Positions 1-8,119 of a DNA stretch of 64,000 bases are shown here, piece by piece. Under the pieces are notes generated by a model. The model searched no databases. It was not told where the DNA came from and saw only the letters and a list, made by a program, of their open reading frames with translations. Location: assembly GCA_943371245.1 (NCBI GenBank), contig CALRTY020000001.1, positions 375,554-439,553 on the forward strand, given 5' to 3'. A program made the position numbers and the translations under genes. This DNA comes from UBA5018 sp947463165 (lineage in GTDB: Bacteria; Cyanobacteriota; Cyanobacteriia; PCC-6307; Cyanobiaceae). Each line of letters begins with the position of its first letter. Positions within the stretch are counted from its first letter, which is position 1.

Positions 1-1
1 G

Positions 2-208
2 GGTGAGTCAGGCTGGCGCTGGCTAGCCCTGGCGATGCTGCCTGCCCTGGTCAGTGCCATGGCCGCCTGCACCTGGCACCTGTTTGACAATCCCGACGAG
101 CTCAAGGGCCTGGTGGTGCTCCAAGCCGCCCTCACGGCAATCGGCAACTGCACCCTGGCCATGGCCAGCTTCAATCTGCTCAGACAGCAGCAATCCCGCA
201 ATGGCTGA
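2..208 (+). CDS. DUF2499 family protein, C-terminal part (gene enters from left edge)
   Basis: An open frame from the window edge encodes the last 68 residues of a small membrane protein. Hydrophobic stretches (WRWLALAMLPALVSAMAACTW and a second around VVLQAALTAIGNC) and the segment WHLFDNPDELKGLVVLQAAL match what I remember of DUF2499, a family of cyanobacteria and plastids with no established function. It overlaps the next gene by 8 nt, so the two are probably translationally coupled. The neighbouring DUF3593 gene has the same phylogenetic range, which supports the call. The start lies outside the window. Confidence 0.7.
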   Translation, partial: GESGWRWLALAMLPALVSAMAACTWHLFDNPDELKGLVVLQAALTAIGNCTLAMASFNLLRQQQSRNG

Positions 209-524
209 GCCCGGTTTATTACAGCGACTGGGGGAGATCAATCCCGCCCCATTCTTTGGCTTGTCCCTATTTCCATATCTTTTCTTCCTCTGGTGGGCCA
301 GCAAAATCAAGGCCTTTCCGAAGCTGGCCCTAAGGGGATTTCAACTCACATTGCTGTTCGTGGCCGTAACGATCCTGGCCGCACTGGTGGCAATCAATTA
401 TTATGGCAAACAACTGGCTGATGTAGATATTCTTCACGGTGGCGCCGAGGTGTTCCTCACCCTGGCTAATTTACTGGTGGTGATCGGCTTTACCAACGCC
501 ATTCGCCAGACCAATTCTCGCTGA
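201..524 (+). CDS. DUF3593 family membrane protein
   Basis: This gene encodes 107 residues with three predicted membrane spans: FFGLSLFPYLFFLWWASK, a span around TLLFVAVTILAALVAINYYG, and a C-terminal one around VFLTLANLLVVIGFTNA. The proline/glycine-rich start (EINPAPFFGLSLFPYLFFLW) is what I associate with DUF3593, a conserved cyanobacterial and chloroplast family of unknown function. I chose the ATG at 201, which overlaps the stop of the DUF2499 gene. A longer in-frame extension to position 54 is only the shadow of that gene. The pair probably forms a two-gene unit acting in a membrane, perhaps the thylakoid (inference). Confidence 0.7.
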   Translation: MAEPGLLQRLGEINPAPFFGLSLFPYLFFLWWASKIKAFPKLALRGFQLTLLFVAVTILAALVAINYYGKQLADVDILHGGAEVFLTLANLLVVIGFTNAIRQTNSR

Positions 525-979
525 GTGTATTTTTACAAATCAAAAACTTAGCTTTAAAATCCATCTTTAGCCCACCACCCTCCTTGATTTCCATGATCAA
601 CAACAAAGCTCCGCAACAGATGAATGCTTGAGAACACATATATGAAAATGTCTTGTGGCGAATTGGCCCAGTGCTCTGATTCGGCCCGATTTGGAATACT
701 GACCTTCACCGAAGTTGACTCTGCCGAGTTTGGGTGCCGATGAGATTGATTGTTACACCCTTTGGTTGCCAGACCATTGGACTGCCAGACTCTTTGATTG
801 CTAGACTATTTGACTGCCAGGTTGAGGAGCGCCTCGAAAATTTATCCATTCGACTGCGACGAGTCAGGCTCACCCAAGTTCTAGAAACGCCTCTCGCATC
901 ATGAGATCGGTGAGATATAAGCTTTTTCGAGTTGCTCTGAAAAGCATTCGCGCTAAGCCTTGTCTCTGCCGCCACCAGC
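525..979. other. Intergenic stretch without a supported gene
   Basis: These 455 bases separate the DUF3593 gene from the GluR0-like gene. The first half is AT-richer than the neighbours and has no start-stop pair with coding character. A 91-residue minus-strand frame (706-981) is low-complexity and I do not believe it. The only ordered structure is the 16-bp tandem repeat at 766-821. Confidence 0.5.
766..821. repeat. 16-bp imperfect tandem repeat, 3.5 copies
   Basis: Units run 766-781, 782-797 and 798-813, with half a unit at 814-821. They share the pattern (T/C)TGC(C/T)AGAC-N3-TTGA. The unit is not a multiple of three and lies outside genes. It is one of many short-period arrays in this window. 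Confidence 0.75.
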
Positions 980-2335
980 ATGGCAATTTTTCCTGATCAC
1001 CCAGGGGCGAAGCCTAAGGAGCTGCTCAGAGGCCCTCTAATTGCACTGCTCTACCTGATACCCAGGTCCCGGTTGGCGATCGCCTTGCCTTCGCTATGGC
1101 TGGCCTTGGTTTGCCTGGCTGGTGCTGGGGTGGCGGCCGCGGCCGATGGCCCAGCTGGCGGCAATCGGGCTGGCGGCACTGGCCAGTCCCAGCGGGTGCT
1201 GCGGGTGGGGGTGCTGGCTGGCGCCGCCCCCTGCAGCGCCAACAGCAACGGCGATTGGCAGGGCCTGGCCGTGGAACTGTGGGCAAGGGTGGCCCGCCGC
1301 AAGCAAATCGCCTACAAACTGCAATCTTCGCCATCCGCCGCCGCCCTGCTCAGGGACGCCGCGGCCAATCGCATCGATCTGGGGGTGGGTTGCCTGAGCC
1401 TCAACCCCGAAAGGGTGGCCATCTATCGCTTCAGCCTGCCCTTTCAGGAGGGGGGTCTGGCGGTGCTGATGCGCCGTAGTCGGCTGGGGCTGGGGCGAGC
1501 GATGCTGCAATCCCTGCTGGCCCCCGACCTGCTGAGGCTGCTGGCGGGCTATCTATTCGGCATCGCCCTGGTGGCGGCACTGATCTGGCAGATCGAAGGC
1601 CATGCCAAGGGCAGTGAAGCCAAGCAAGATGGTCAAAGGCGCCATTTCCTGCGCCTATTCCAGATCCTGGCGACCGGCCCTGGCACCAACACCATCGTCC
1701 GCACCAGTCGCGGTCAAGTTCTGGTGATCGGCAGCTATGTAATTCGCATCGTTTCGGCATCGCTGTTGGTGAGCTACATCACCCTCAACGTGGTCAGTCA
1801 ACCCCAGACCAGGGGACTGACCCAGCTGCGCAGCCTGGCTGAGCTGGCCGGCCTGAGGGTGGCGGTGCGGCCCGGCAGCAGCGCCGAGGCCACCCTGCGC
1901 CGAATAAACGCCGCCAAGCCGATCGTGCTGGTGCCAATCCGGTCGGTGCTGGATGCCGGCCCGCTGCTGAACAATGGCCAGGTGAATGCCGTGGTTGCCG
2001 ACGACCTGCAAATGCTTTACCTGCAGGCTTTACGCGGCAATCAGCAGCTGGAACTGGTGCTGCGCAATCAGCAGCCCGCCTCCCAGGGATTTGTTTTCTC
2101 ACCGGCCTTGGCAGAAAATCTGGCCAACCAGATCGATCAGGCCATCAGCGAACTGAAGCGCGAGGGCGTGGTGGCGGAGCTGCAACAACAGCTGCTGGAC
2201 ACCGCCGAGCGAGGTGAAAACGGTGCCGGCCCAGGCCGGGCGACACCAGCCCAGGGAAGTGCAAACCCCTTGCCCGATGCCGCATCTGGAAACCAGGCTC
2301 CAGTCGAGCAGCCCAGGCGAATCAACAAGTTTTAA
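980..2335 (+). CDS. GluR0-like receptor channel: periplasmic binding lobes around a pore domain
   Basis: The 451-residue product has the layout of prokaryotic ionotropic glutamate receptors. A hydrophobic secretion segment lies near residues 32-54. The first half of a type-3 solute-binding domain follows (LRVGVLAGAAPCS to about residue 165, with RIDLGVGCLSLNPERVAIYRFSLPF). Next come a membrane span (LLAGYLFGIALVAALIWQIEG), a re-entrant pore segment (FLRLFQILATGPGTNTI) and another span (VLVIGSYVIRIVSASLLVSYITLNVV). The second binding half (LRVAVRPGSSAEATLRRI to VVADDLQMLYL) completes it. The family gates cations in response to a periplasmic ligand such as an amino acid. The filter reads ATGPGTN where K+-selective members have TVGYGD, so selectivity may be altered or lost. 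About 45 C-terminal residues are low-complexity. It stands alone, 54 nt before psaK. Confidence 0.75.
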   Translation: MAIFPDHPGAKPKELLRGPLIALLYLIPRSRLAIALPSLWLALVCLAGAGVAAAADGPAGGNRAGGTGQSQRVLRVGVLAGAAPCSANSNGDWQGLAVELWARVARRKQIAYKLQSSPSAAALLRDAAANRIDLGVGCLSLNPERVAIYRFSLPFQEGGLAVLMRRSRLGLGRAMLQSLLAPDLLRLLAGYLFGIALVAALIWQIEGHAKGSEAKQDGQRRHFLRLFQILATGPGTNTIVRTSRGQVLVIGSYVIRIVSASLLVSYITLNVVSQPQTRGLTQLRSLAELAGLRVAVRPGSSAEATLRRINAAKPIVLVPIRSVLDAGPLLNNGQVNAVVADDLQMLYLQALRGNQQLELVLRNQQPASQGFVFSPALAENLANQIDQAISELKREGVVAELQQQLLDTAERGENGAGPGRATPAQGSANPLPDAASGNQAPVEQPRRINKF

Positions 2336-2389
2336 GCAGGGCGCTAGCGGTGCCTGCAGGGCTGAGGATGGGGTGTCGGTTTTTGCTCA

Positions 2390-2647
2390 ATGATCGCTCC
2401 CTTTCTGGCCATTGCTCCCGCCACCATCTCCTGGTCGCCGAAGGTGGCCCTAGTGATGATCGTCGCCAACGTGATCGCCATTGCCATCGGCAAGGCCACC
2501 ATCAAGCACCCCAATGTGGGCGCACCTCTGCCCAACGCCACCCTGTTCGGCGGCCTCAGCCACGCTTCGCTGCTCGCCACCACCAGCCTGGGTCACATCC
2601 TGGGTATTGGCGCCATTCAGGGCCTGGCCTCCCGCGGCGTGCTCTGA
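2390..2647 (+). CDS. psaK: Photosystem I reaction centre subunit PsaK
   Basis: The product is 85 residues, the usual size for PsaK (subunit X). It has two membrane spans (ALVMIVANVIAIAIGKATI and a C-terminal one around SLLATTSLGHILGIGAIQGL). A loop with NVGAPLPNATLFGGLSHASLLATTSLGHI lies between them, typical of cyanobacterial PsaK. The subunit sits at the periphery of the PSI trimer and takes part in antenna coupling and state changes. I start at the ATG at 2390, giving MIAPFLAIAPATISWSPKVA. A strong intrinsic terminator follows 41 nt after the stop, so the transcript probably ends there. Confidence 0.9.
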   Translation: MIAPFLAIAPATISWSPKVALVMIVANVIAIAIGKATIKHPNVGAPLPNATLFGGLSHASLLATTSLGHILGIGAIQGLASRGVL

Positions 2648-2688
2648 GCAGCTTCTGAGCAGCCACCAGCTGATTCAGGCAATATTTT

Positions 2689-2720
2689 CCAGCGCTAGGA
2701 ATCTAGCGCTGGATTTTTTG
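2689..2720 (+). terminator. Intrinsic terminator after psaK
   Basis: A perfect 10-bp inverted repeat (arms CCAGCGCTAG and CTAGCGCTGG at 2689-2698 and 2703-2712) has a 4-nt loop. A run of six T follows at 2714-2719. It stands 41 nt after the psaK stop and reads in psaK's direction. Confidence 0.9.
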
Positions 2721-2730
2721 TGATGTTTCG

Positions 2731-2842
2731 TTAGCGCCAACCCATTGGTTGCAGGCTATGAGTACCAGGCCGTGAGTGGCAGGCCGTTAGTGGTAGGCCG
2801 TGAGTGGCAGGCCGTTGGCGGCAATTCATTAGCGCCAACCCA
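2731..2842. repeat. 14-bp tandem repeat (4 copies) flanked by a copied gene end
   Basis: Four 14-bp units at 2767-2780, 2781-2794, 2795-2808 and 2809-2822 follow the pattern AGGCCGT(G/T)(A/G)G(T/C)GG(C/T). The block is flanked by an identical 14-mer, TTAGCGCCAACCCA, at 2731-2744 and 2829-2842. The second copy is the stop codon and last codons of the minus-strand FAD oxidoreductase. The gene's 3' end therefore appears to have been duplicated about 98 bp downstream. Confidence 0.85.
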
Positions 2843-4109
2843 ATAGATAGGGCAGTGCTTTAAATCCATAGCGCTCAAATCGGTAGTCAAATAGCAGAGC
2901 CGAAAGATCCTCCGCCCTGCATTGCTCCAAGCCCTTCAGTAGTAGCTGCAGCCGCCGATCCGAGCGCTGATCGGCCAGGGACAACCAGGTGCGACGGGCC
3001 AGCCGACCGCTCAAGTTCCAGCGCCAGCCCAGGGCTCGCCGTAGCTGGATCGGGTAGCGCCGCAACAACTTTGCCGCCCTTCGCCCTTGGCCAGCAGCCT
3101 CTAGACGCACCGCCTCGATCAACAGCGGCGCCAGCAGCTCAGCCGCCAACAGGGCGTGGCGAATCCCCTCCCCCCCCAACAGGTTGGCGGTACTGACGGC
3201 ATCGCCCAGGCCCAGCAAACGGCCGCGACCATGGGGCTCTTCCCGGTTGATCGTGCTGCTGATGCGACCGCCATGGCGATCCAGCACCTCAGCACCGCTG
3301 AGCTCCGTCCTGGCCAGTAACTGCTGTAGCTCCACAGTGAGAGCTGGTTGGCGGCGGCCTGGATCCAGCAGCCGGCACACCCCCAATTTCAGTTGGCCCG
3401 GCGCCATCGGAAAAATCCAGCCGTAGCCCTGTTGCACCCAGCTCGAACCGAGAAAGAAACTCAGCCGGTCGCTCCAGCTGTGCCATTGCGCATCGCTCAC
3501 CTGCAAAAGCCATTCCACCCCCACACCGCTTACCAGCGAATTCCCTGGCGGTTTGCCCAGCAGGCTGCGGCTTTCGCCGCTGGCATCCACTACCCAACCA
3601 CTGGTCAGGCAGCGCCGCTGGCCGCCAGGGCCCAGCAAACTGGTTTGCATGCCGCTGGGGCCGCCGCTGTGGCAGCCCTGGGCCCGCCAACCGAGTAACA
3701 GGCGCACCCCGACGCAGCTGGCCTCACCCGCCAACCACTGGCGCAGGCCACCGAAATCCAGCACCGCCCCCTGGGGCTGATCCGCCTGCCAATGCCTTTG
3801 GCGATCGTCGGGTCCCACCAGCTGCCAACCACTCCAAAGGCTGGCCACAACCCGCTCCGGTAGCCCAAACCGCCGCACCGCCGCCATCGGCAGGGCCGCA
3901 CTGCTGAAGGCGGCGCTGCGCAGATCACTCAAGCGATCGATCAGCACCACATCCAGTCCCGCCATAGCCAATGCTGCAGCTAAGCGAGAGCCGGATGGTC
4001 CGGCTCCCACCACCAGCACCTGGCAATCCAGGGGCGCCTCGCCAGCCAAGGGAATTTGGCTATCCAGGGGCAAATCAAAATTCAGACGCTCGGGGGTACC
4101 CGGCGCCAC
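2829..4109 (-). CDS. FAD-dependent oxidoreductase, geranylgeranyl-reductase-like
   Basis: The product is 426 residues. An N-terminal dinucleotide-binding motif (VLVVGAGPSGSRLAAALAMAG, residues about 31-51) is followed by an acidic residue after the second strand (VVLIDR). A second FAD motif, LLGLGDAVSTANLLGGEGIRHAL, lies around residues 296-318. It resembles the GDAAG...GEGI motif of geranylgeranyl reductases and related flavin monooxygenases. I do not see lycopene cyclase signatures. The start is a GTG; upstream the frame is open but has no better start. It follows dxs by 58 nt in the same direction, so a role with an isoprenoid-derived lipid or pigment is plausible (inference). Substrate unknown. 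Confidence 0.7.
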   Translation of the reverse strand: MAPGTPERLNFDLPLDSQIPLAGEAPLDCQVLVVGAGPSGSRLAAALAMAGLDVVLIDRLSDLRSAAFSSAALPMAAVRRFGLPERVVASLWSGWQLVGPDDRQRHWQADQPQGAVLDFGGLRQWLAGEASCVGVRLLLGWRAQGCHSGGPSGMQTSLLGPGGQRRCLTSGWVVDASGESRSLLGKPPGNSLVSGVGVEWLLQVSDAQWHSWSDRLSFFLGSSWVQQGYGWIFPMAPGQLKLGVCRLLDPGRRQPALTVELQQLLARTELSGAEVLDRHGGRISSTINREEPHGRGRLLGLGDAVSTANLLGGEGIRHALLAAELLAPLLIEAVRLEAAGQGRRAAKLLRRYPIQLRRALGWRWNLSGRLARRTWLSLADQRSDRRLQLLLKGLEQCRAEDLSALLFDYRFERYGFKALPYLLGWR

Positions 4110-4167
4110 CTGGCCCTGGCTTGGCAGGAAATATGAAGAGGCGTTGATGACGGTCAGGGGCGAGGCG

Positions 4168-6087
4168 TCAAACCGCTAGGGCCTGACGAGACTCAAGGAG
4201 CAAGCTGGCACCAAAGCGCTCCAGGATGCGCTCGGACATCTGGGCTGGGGTGAGGCCCAGGGCCTCCTTGCTCTGTTTAGGGCTGGCATGGTCCACCAGC
4301 TGATCGGGGATCCCCAAGCGCAGCACGGGCACCAGCAGGCCGTGATCGCTGAGGCACTCGACCACGGCGGCGCCGAATCCGCCAGGCAGGGCTCCCTCCT
4401 CCATGGTGACCAGGCGACCGATGCGCTGGGCCAGCGGACGGATCAGGGCCTCGTCGAGGGGCCGCAGGAAACGGGCGTTGATCACCGCGGCCCGCACTCC
4501 CCGCTCCTGCAGCAGGCCGGCGGTGGCCAGGGCCGGGTAAACCATCGAGCCATAGGCAACGATCAACAGATCATCGCCATCGGTGAGCAGCTCACCCCTA
4601 CCAATCTCCAGGGTTTCAAAGCCCTCTTCCGCCAGGGGCACCCCCTCGCCTTCCCCGCGGGGGATGCGGATGGCGCAGGGGCCGCTGTGGTGGATGGAGG
4701 TGACCAGCATGCGCTGCAATTCCCCCTCATCCTTAGGGGCCATCACCGTGAAATTGGGCACGGCGCGCAGGTAGCTGATGTCGTATTGGCCCTGGTGGGT
4801 GGGACCATCGGCGCCGACGATGCCGGCTCGATCCAACACGAAGGTGACGGGCAAATTCTGAATGCCCACATCGTGAATCACCTGGTCGTAGGCGCGCTGC
4901 AGGAAGGTGCTGTAGATGGCAACCACCGGCTTGATGCCCTGGCAGGCCATGCCAGCCGCCATGGTCACGGCGTGCTGCTCGGCGATACCAACATCGAAAT
5001 ACTGGGCGGGCAGGGCCTTCTCCAGCAGATCCAGACCCGTACCTGTGGCCATGGCGGCGGTGATGCCGACCACGGATTGATCCTGCTCGCAGAGCTTCAC
5101 CAGGGTTTGGCCAAACACCTTGGAGTAGCTGGGGGGCTTGGGCTTGCTGGAGGGATAGGCCTTGCCGGTGGCCAGATCAAAAGCATTTTGGGCGTGGTAG
5201 CCCACCTGATCCGCCTCCGCGTAGGCGTAGCCCTTGCCCTTGGTGGTGGCCACGTGCACCAGCACCGGGCCCTCATGGGCGTGGGCCTGTTGGAACACCC
5301 TCACCATGCCGGCGATGTCATGGCCATCAACCGGCCCCATGTAGGTGAAGCCCAGCTCCTCGAACACGGCCCCCAACTTGGGCACCGCCAGGCGCTTCAT
5401 GCTCTCCTTGAGGGTTTTCAGCTCGCTGGGCAGCTCGCCGTGCAGGAAGGGCAGATGCTTGATCGCCTCCTCGGCGTTGTCCTGCAGAAATTGAATCGGC
5501 TTGCTCAACCGCATGCGGTTGAGGTGGGTGGAGAGGGCGCCCACCGGTGGGCTGATCGACATGTCGTTGTCGTTGAGCACCACCAGCAGCCTGGTTTTGG
5601 GCAGGTGGCCGGCGTGGTTGATCGCCTCTAGGGCCATGCCTCCGGTGAGGGCACCGTCGCCGATCACCGCCACACATTTGTAGTTGTCTTTAAAGCGGTC
5701 GCGGGCCAGGGCCATACCCAGAGCGGCCGAGATCGAGGTGGAGGCGTGGCCGGCACCAAAATGATCAAAGCGGCTCTCGCTGCGCTTCAGATAGCCGGCC
5801 ACCCCGTCTTTCTGGCGCAGGGTATGGAAGTTGTTGTACCGACCGGTGATCAATTTGTGGGGATAGGCCTGGTGGCCCACATCCCAAACCACCTTGTCCC
5901 GATCCAAGTCCAGGGTCTGGTAGAGGGCCAGGGTGAGTTCCACCACCCCCAGTCCGGGTCCCAGGTGACCGCCGCTGGTGCTCACCACCTCAAGGTGACG
6001 CTCGCGGATCTGGCGAGCGATCTCCTCCAGTTCAGCGGTGCTGAGCCCGTGCAGCTGATTGGGATGACTCAGCTCGCTGAGATGCAT
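4168..6087 (-). CDS. dxs: 1-deoxy-D-xylulose-5-phosphate synthase
   Basis: The 639-residue protein is full length for DXS. This thiamine-diphosphate enzyme condenses pyruvate and glyceraldehyde-3-phosphate in the first step of the MEP isoprenoid pathway. Visible signatures are VWDVGHQAYPHKLITGR near the N-terminus, the ThDP motif GDGALTGGMALEAINHAG with a downstream NDNDMSISPPVGAL, the transketolase-like central part (FDVGIAEQHAVTMAAGMA), and the C-terminal domain (VTMEEGALPGGFGAAV). It feeds chlorophyll phytyl chains, carotenoids and quinones. The start is the ATG at 6087. It is probably co-transcribed with the downstream FAD oxidoreductase. Confidence 0.97.
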   Translation of the reverse strand: MHLSELSHPNQLHGLSTAELEEIARQIRERHLEVVSTSGGHLGPGLGVVELTLALYQTLDLDRDKVVWDVGHQAYPHKLITGRYNNFHTLRQKDGVAGYLKRSESRFDHFGAGHASTSISAALGMALARDRFKDNYKCVAVIGDGALTGGMALEAINHAGHLPKTRLLVVLNDNDMSISPPVGALSTHLNRMRLSKPIQFLQDNAEEAIKHLPFLHGELPSELKTLKESMKRLAVPKLGAVFEELGFTYMGPVDGHDIAGMVRVFQQAHAHEGPVLVHVATTKGKGYAYAEADQVGYHAQNAFDLATGKAYPSSKPKPPSYSKVFGQTLVKLCEQDQSVVGITAAMATGTGLDLLEKALPAQYFDVGIAEQHAVTMAAGMACQGIKPVVAIYSTFLQRAYDQVIHDVGIQNLPVTFVLDRAGIVGADGPTHQGQYDISYLRAVPNFTVMAPKDEGELQRMLVTSIHHSGPCAIRIPRGEGEGVPLAEEGFETLEIGRGELLTDGDDLLIVAYGSMVYPALATAGLLQERGVRAAVINARFLRPLDEALIRPLAQRIGRLVTMEEGALPGGFGAAVVECLSDHGLLVPVLRLGIPDQLVDHASPKQSKEALGLTPAQMSERILERFGASLLLESRQALAV

Positions 6088-6250
6088 GCACCCACCAAAC
6101 AGTGGAGATCAATGTAGGAGGCGCCCCGGAGCGGTGGAGTGGTCCTGACACCTTTCTCTCAAAGCCACTGGCCAGGCCAGACCCGGCTCAGCAGCCGCTT
6201 GGGGCCGCCGCAATCCCAGCCCAGCCCTGACAGTGGGCAAAACTAGATCC

Positions 6251-8119
6251 ATGGCCGAGCTTCCCAGCCCCCCCCCTGACGCCAGCGCCGCGAGCAGCGA
6301 ATCCGCTGTTGACACGCCGCAGTCGGTTGTCTTTGCCGACTCGCCTGCCAGTCACCCCCCTGGGCCAATCGAGCCAAAGCCGGCCAGCGGTGGCCAGCAG
6401 AGCGAACCTGGCGCCCCACAGCCCCCAGGCTCGCTAACCACCACCGACTATCTGCAGCGGATCCTGCGGGCCCGCGTCTATGACGTGGCCATCGAGTCGC
6501 CCCTGGATGCGGCCCCCGCCCTGTCGGCCCGCATCGCCAACAGGGTGCTGCTGAAACGAGAAGACCTGCAACCGGTGTTCAGTTTCAAGCTGCGGGGCGC
6601 CTACAACAAGATGGCGGGCCTCAGCGCCGAGGAGTTGGCGCGGGGCGTGATTGCCGCCAGCGCCGGCAATCACGCCCAGGGAGTGGCCCTCGGGGCCCAG
6701 ACCCTAGGTTGCCGGGCCGTGATCGTGATGCCTGTCACCACCCCCGAGGTAAAGGTGAAGGCGGTGCTGAATCGCGGCGCCGAGGTGGTGCTGCACGGCG
6801 ACAACTACGACGCCGCCTGCAGCGAGGCCTGGCGACTCGCCGCGGAACGGGGCCTCAGCTTCATCCACCCCTTCGACGACCCGGATGTGATCGCCGGCCA
6901 GGGCACCATCGCCCTGGAGATCCTGCGCCAGTGTTCGCAGCCACCGGATGTGATCTACGTGGCCGTGGGCGGCGGTGGCCTGATTGCCGGCATCGGGGCC
7001 TACGTGAAGGCGCTCTGGCCCCAGGTGCAGATCGTTGGCGTTGAGCCCGTGGATGCCGATGCGATGACCCGCTCGCTGGCGGCCGGCAGGCGGGTGCGGC
7101 TGGAGCAGGTGGGGCTGTTCGCCGATGGCGTGGCCGTGCGCCAGGTGGGCGAGCACAGCTTTGCGATCGCCCGCCAGGTGGTGGATCGCATGGTCACTGT
7201 TACCACCGATGAGATTTGCGCCGCGATCAAAGATGTTTTCGAAGACACCCGCTCGATCCTGGAGCCAGCCGGTGCCCTGGCGGTGGCCGGCATGAAGGTT
7301 GACGTGGCCGCCCGGCAGCTGCGTCAACTGCAACTGGTGGCGGTCACCTGTGGCGCCAACATGAACTTCGATCGGTTGCGCTTCGTGGCGGAGCGGGCCG
7401 AGTTGGGCGAGGAAAGGGAGGCGATGCTGGTGGTGGAAATCCCGGAGCGGCCCGGCAGCCTCCGGCGCTTCTGCCAGACGCTGGGGAGCCGCAGCCTCAC
7501 TGAGTTTAGCTATCGCATGGCCGATTCAAGCCATGCCCATATATTTGTTGGCGTACAAATTCGCGGCACAGCTGATACAGCAGAGCTGATGGCCGAGTTA
7601 CAGGCAGCGGGCTTTCCCTGCCTGGATCTGAGCCACAACGAGCTGGCAAAACTGCACCTGCGCCACATGGTGGGGGGCCGCCTTACCACCAGCCAGGCCG
7701 GCGTTGACGCTAGACTGGTCTCGGCAAATGAAGCACCAGCGGCTGCCATAACCGCAGCAGAAAGATCAGCGGCTGAGCTGTCAACAACTGGGCCGGCCCG
7801 GGAACTGCTCTACCGCTTTGAGTTTCCCGAAAAGCCGGGAGCGTTGATGGCCTTCGTAAACGCCCTGCAGGCTGATTGGAATATCAGCATTTTTCACTAC
7901 CGCAACCACGGCGCCGACGTCGGTCGCATCGTGGTGGGGGTGCAGGTACCCGACGGCGACCGCCAGCAATGGCAACTATTCCTTGACGGGCTTGGCTACA
8001 GGTACCAAAACGAGAGTGACAACCCCGCCTATAACCTGTTCCTCGGGCCCAGCGTTACCAGCCTGCCCGATCTGGCCGCCGCAGGCCAGCCAGGCCCAGC
8101 AGGCCCCCTGGAACAATGA
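6251..8119 (+). CDS. ilvA: Threonine ammonia-lyase (biosynthetic), IlvA
   Basis: This enzyme deaminates threonine to 2-oxobutanoate, the first committed step to isoleucine. The PLP lysine lies in FSFKLRGAYNKM, followed by SAGNHAQGVAL and the glycine-rich phosphate-binding VAVGGGGLIAGIGAY. Two C-terminal ACT-like regulatory domains follow (MLVVEIPERPGSLRRFC and LYRFEFPEKPGALMAFV), as in the long, isoleucine-inhibited form. I use the ATG at 6251; a GTG at 6233 is also in frame. The product is 622 residues, longer than the usual 500-515. The excess is a Pro/Ser/Ala-rich N-terminal tail of about 75 residues and a low-complexity insert between the ACT domains (VSANEAPAAAITAAERSAAE). Its stop overlaps the scpB start by 4 nt. 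Confidence 0.95.
   Translation: MAELPSPPPDASAASSESAVDTPQSVVFADSPASHPPGPIEPKPASGGQQSEPGAPQPPGSLTTTDYLQRILRARVYDVAIESPLDAAPALSARIANRVLLKREDLQPVFSFKLRGAYNKMAGLSAEELARGVIAASAGNHAQGVALGAQTLGCRAVIVMPVTTPEVKVKAVLNRGAEVVLHGDNYDAACSEAWRLAAERGLSFIHPFDDPDVIAGQGTIALEILRQCSQPPDVIYVAVGGGGLIAGIGAYVKALWPQVQIVGVEPVDADAMTRSLAAGRRVRLEQVGLFADGVAVRQVGEHSFAIARQVVDRMVTVTTDEICAAIKDVFEDTRSILEPAGALAVAGMKVDVAARQLRQLQLVAVTCGANMNFDRLRFVAERAELGEEREAMLVVEIPERPGSLRRFCQTLGSRSLTEFSYRMADSSHAHIFVGVQIRGTADTAELMAELQAAGFPCLDLSHNELAKLHLRHMVGGRLTTSQAGVDARLVSANEAPAAAITAAERSAAELSTTGPARELLYRFEFPEKPGALMAFVNALQADWNISIFHYRNHGADVGRIVVGVQVPDGDRQQWQLFLDGLGYRYQNESDNPAYNLFLGPSVTSLPDLAAAGQPGPAGPLEQ

Noticed and set aside
706..981. 91-codon minus-strand frame upstream of the GluR0-like gene
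   Set aside because: Ser/Arg-rich, spans the 16-bp repeat, no motif and no regular start context.
4288..5631. 447-codon plus-strand frame opposite dxs
   Set aside because: It is the antisense shadow of dxs in a GC-rich genome: His/Gly/Gln-rich composition and no family motif.
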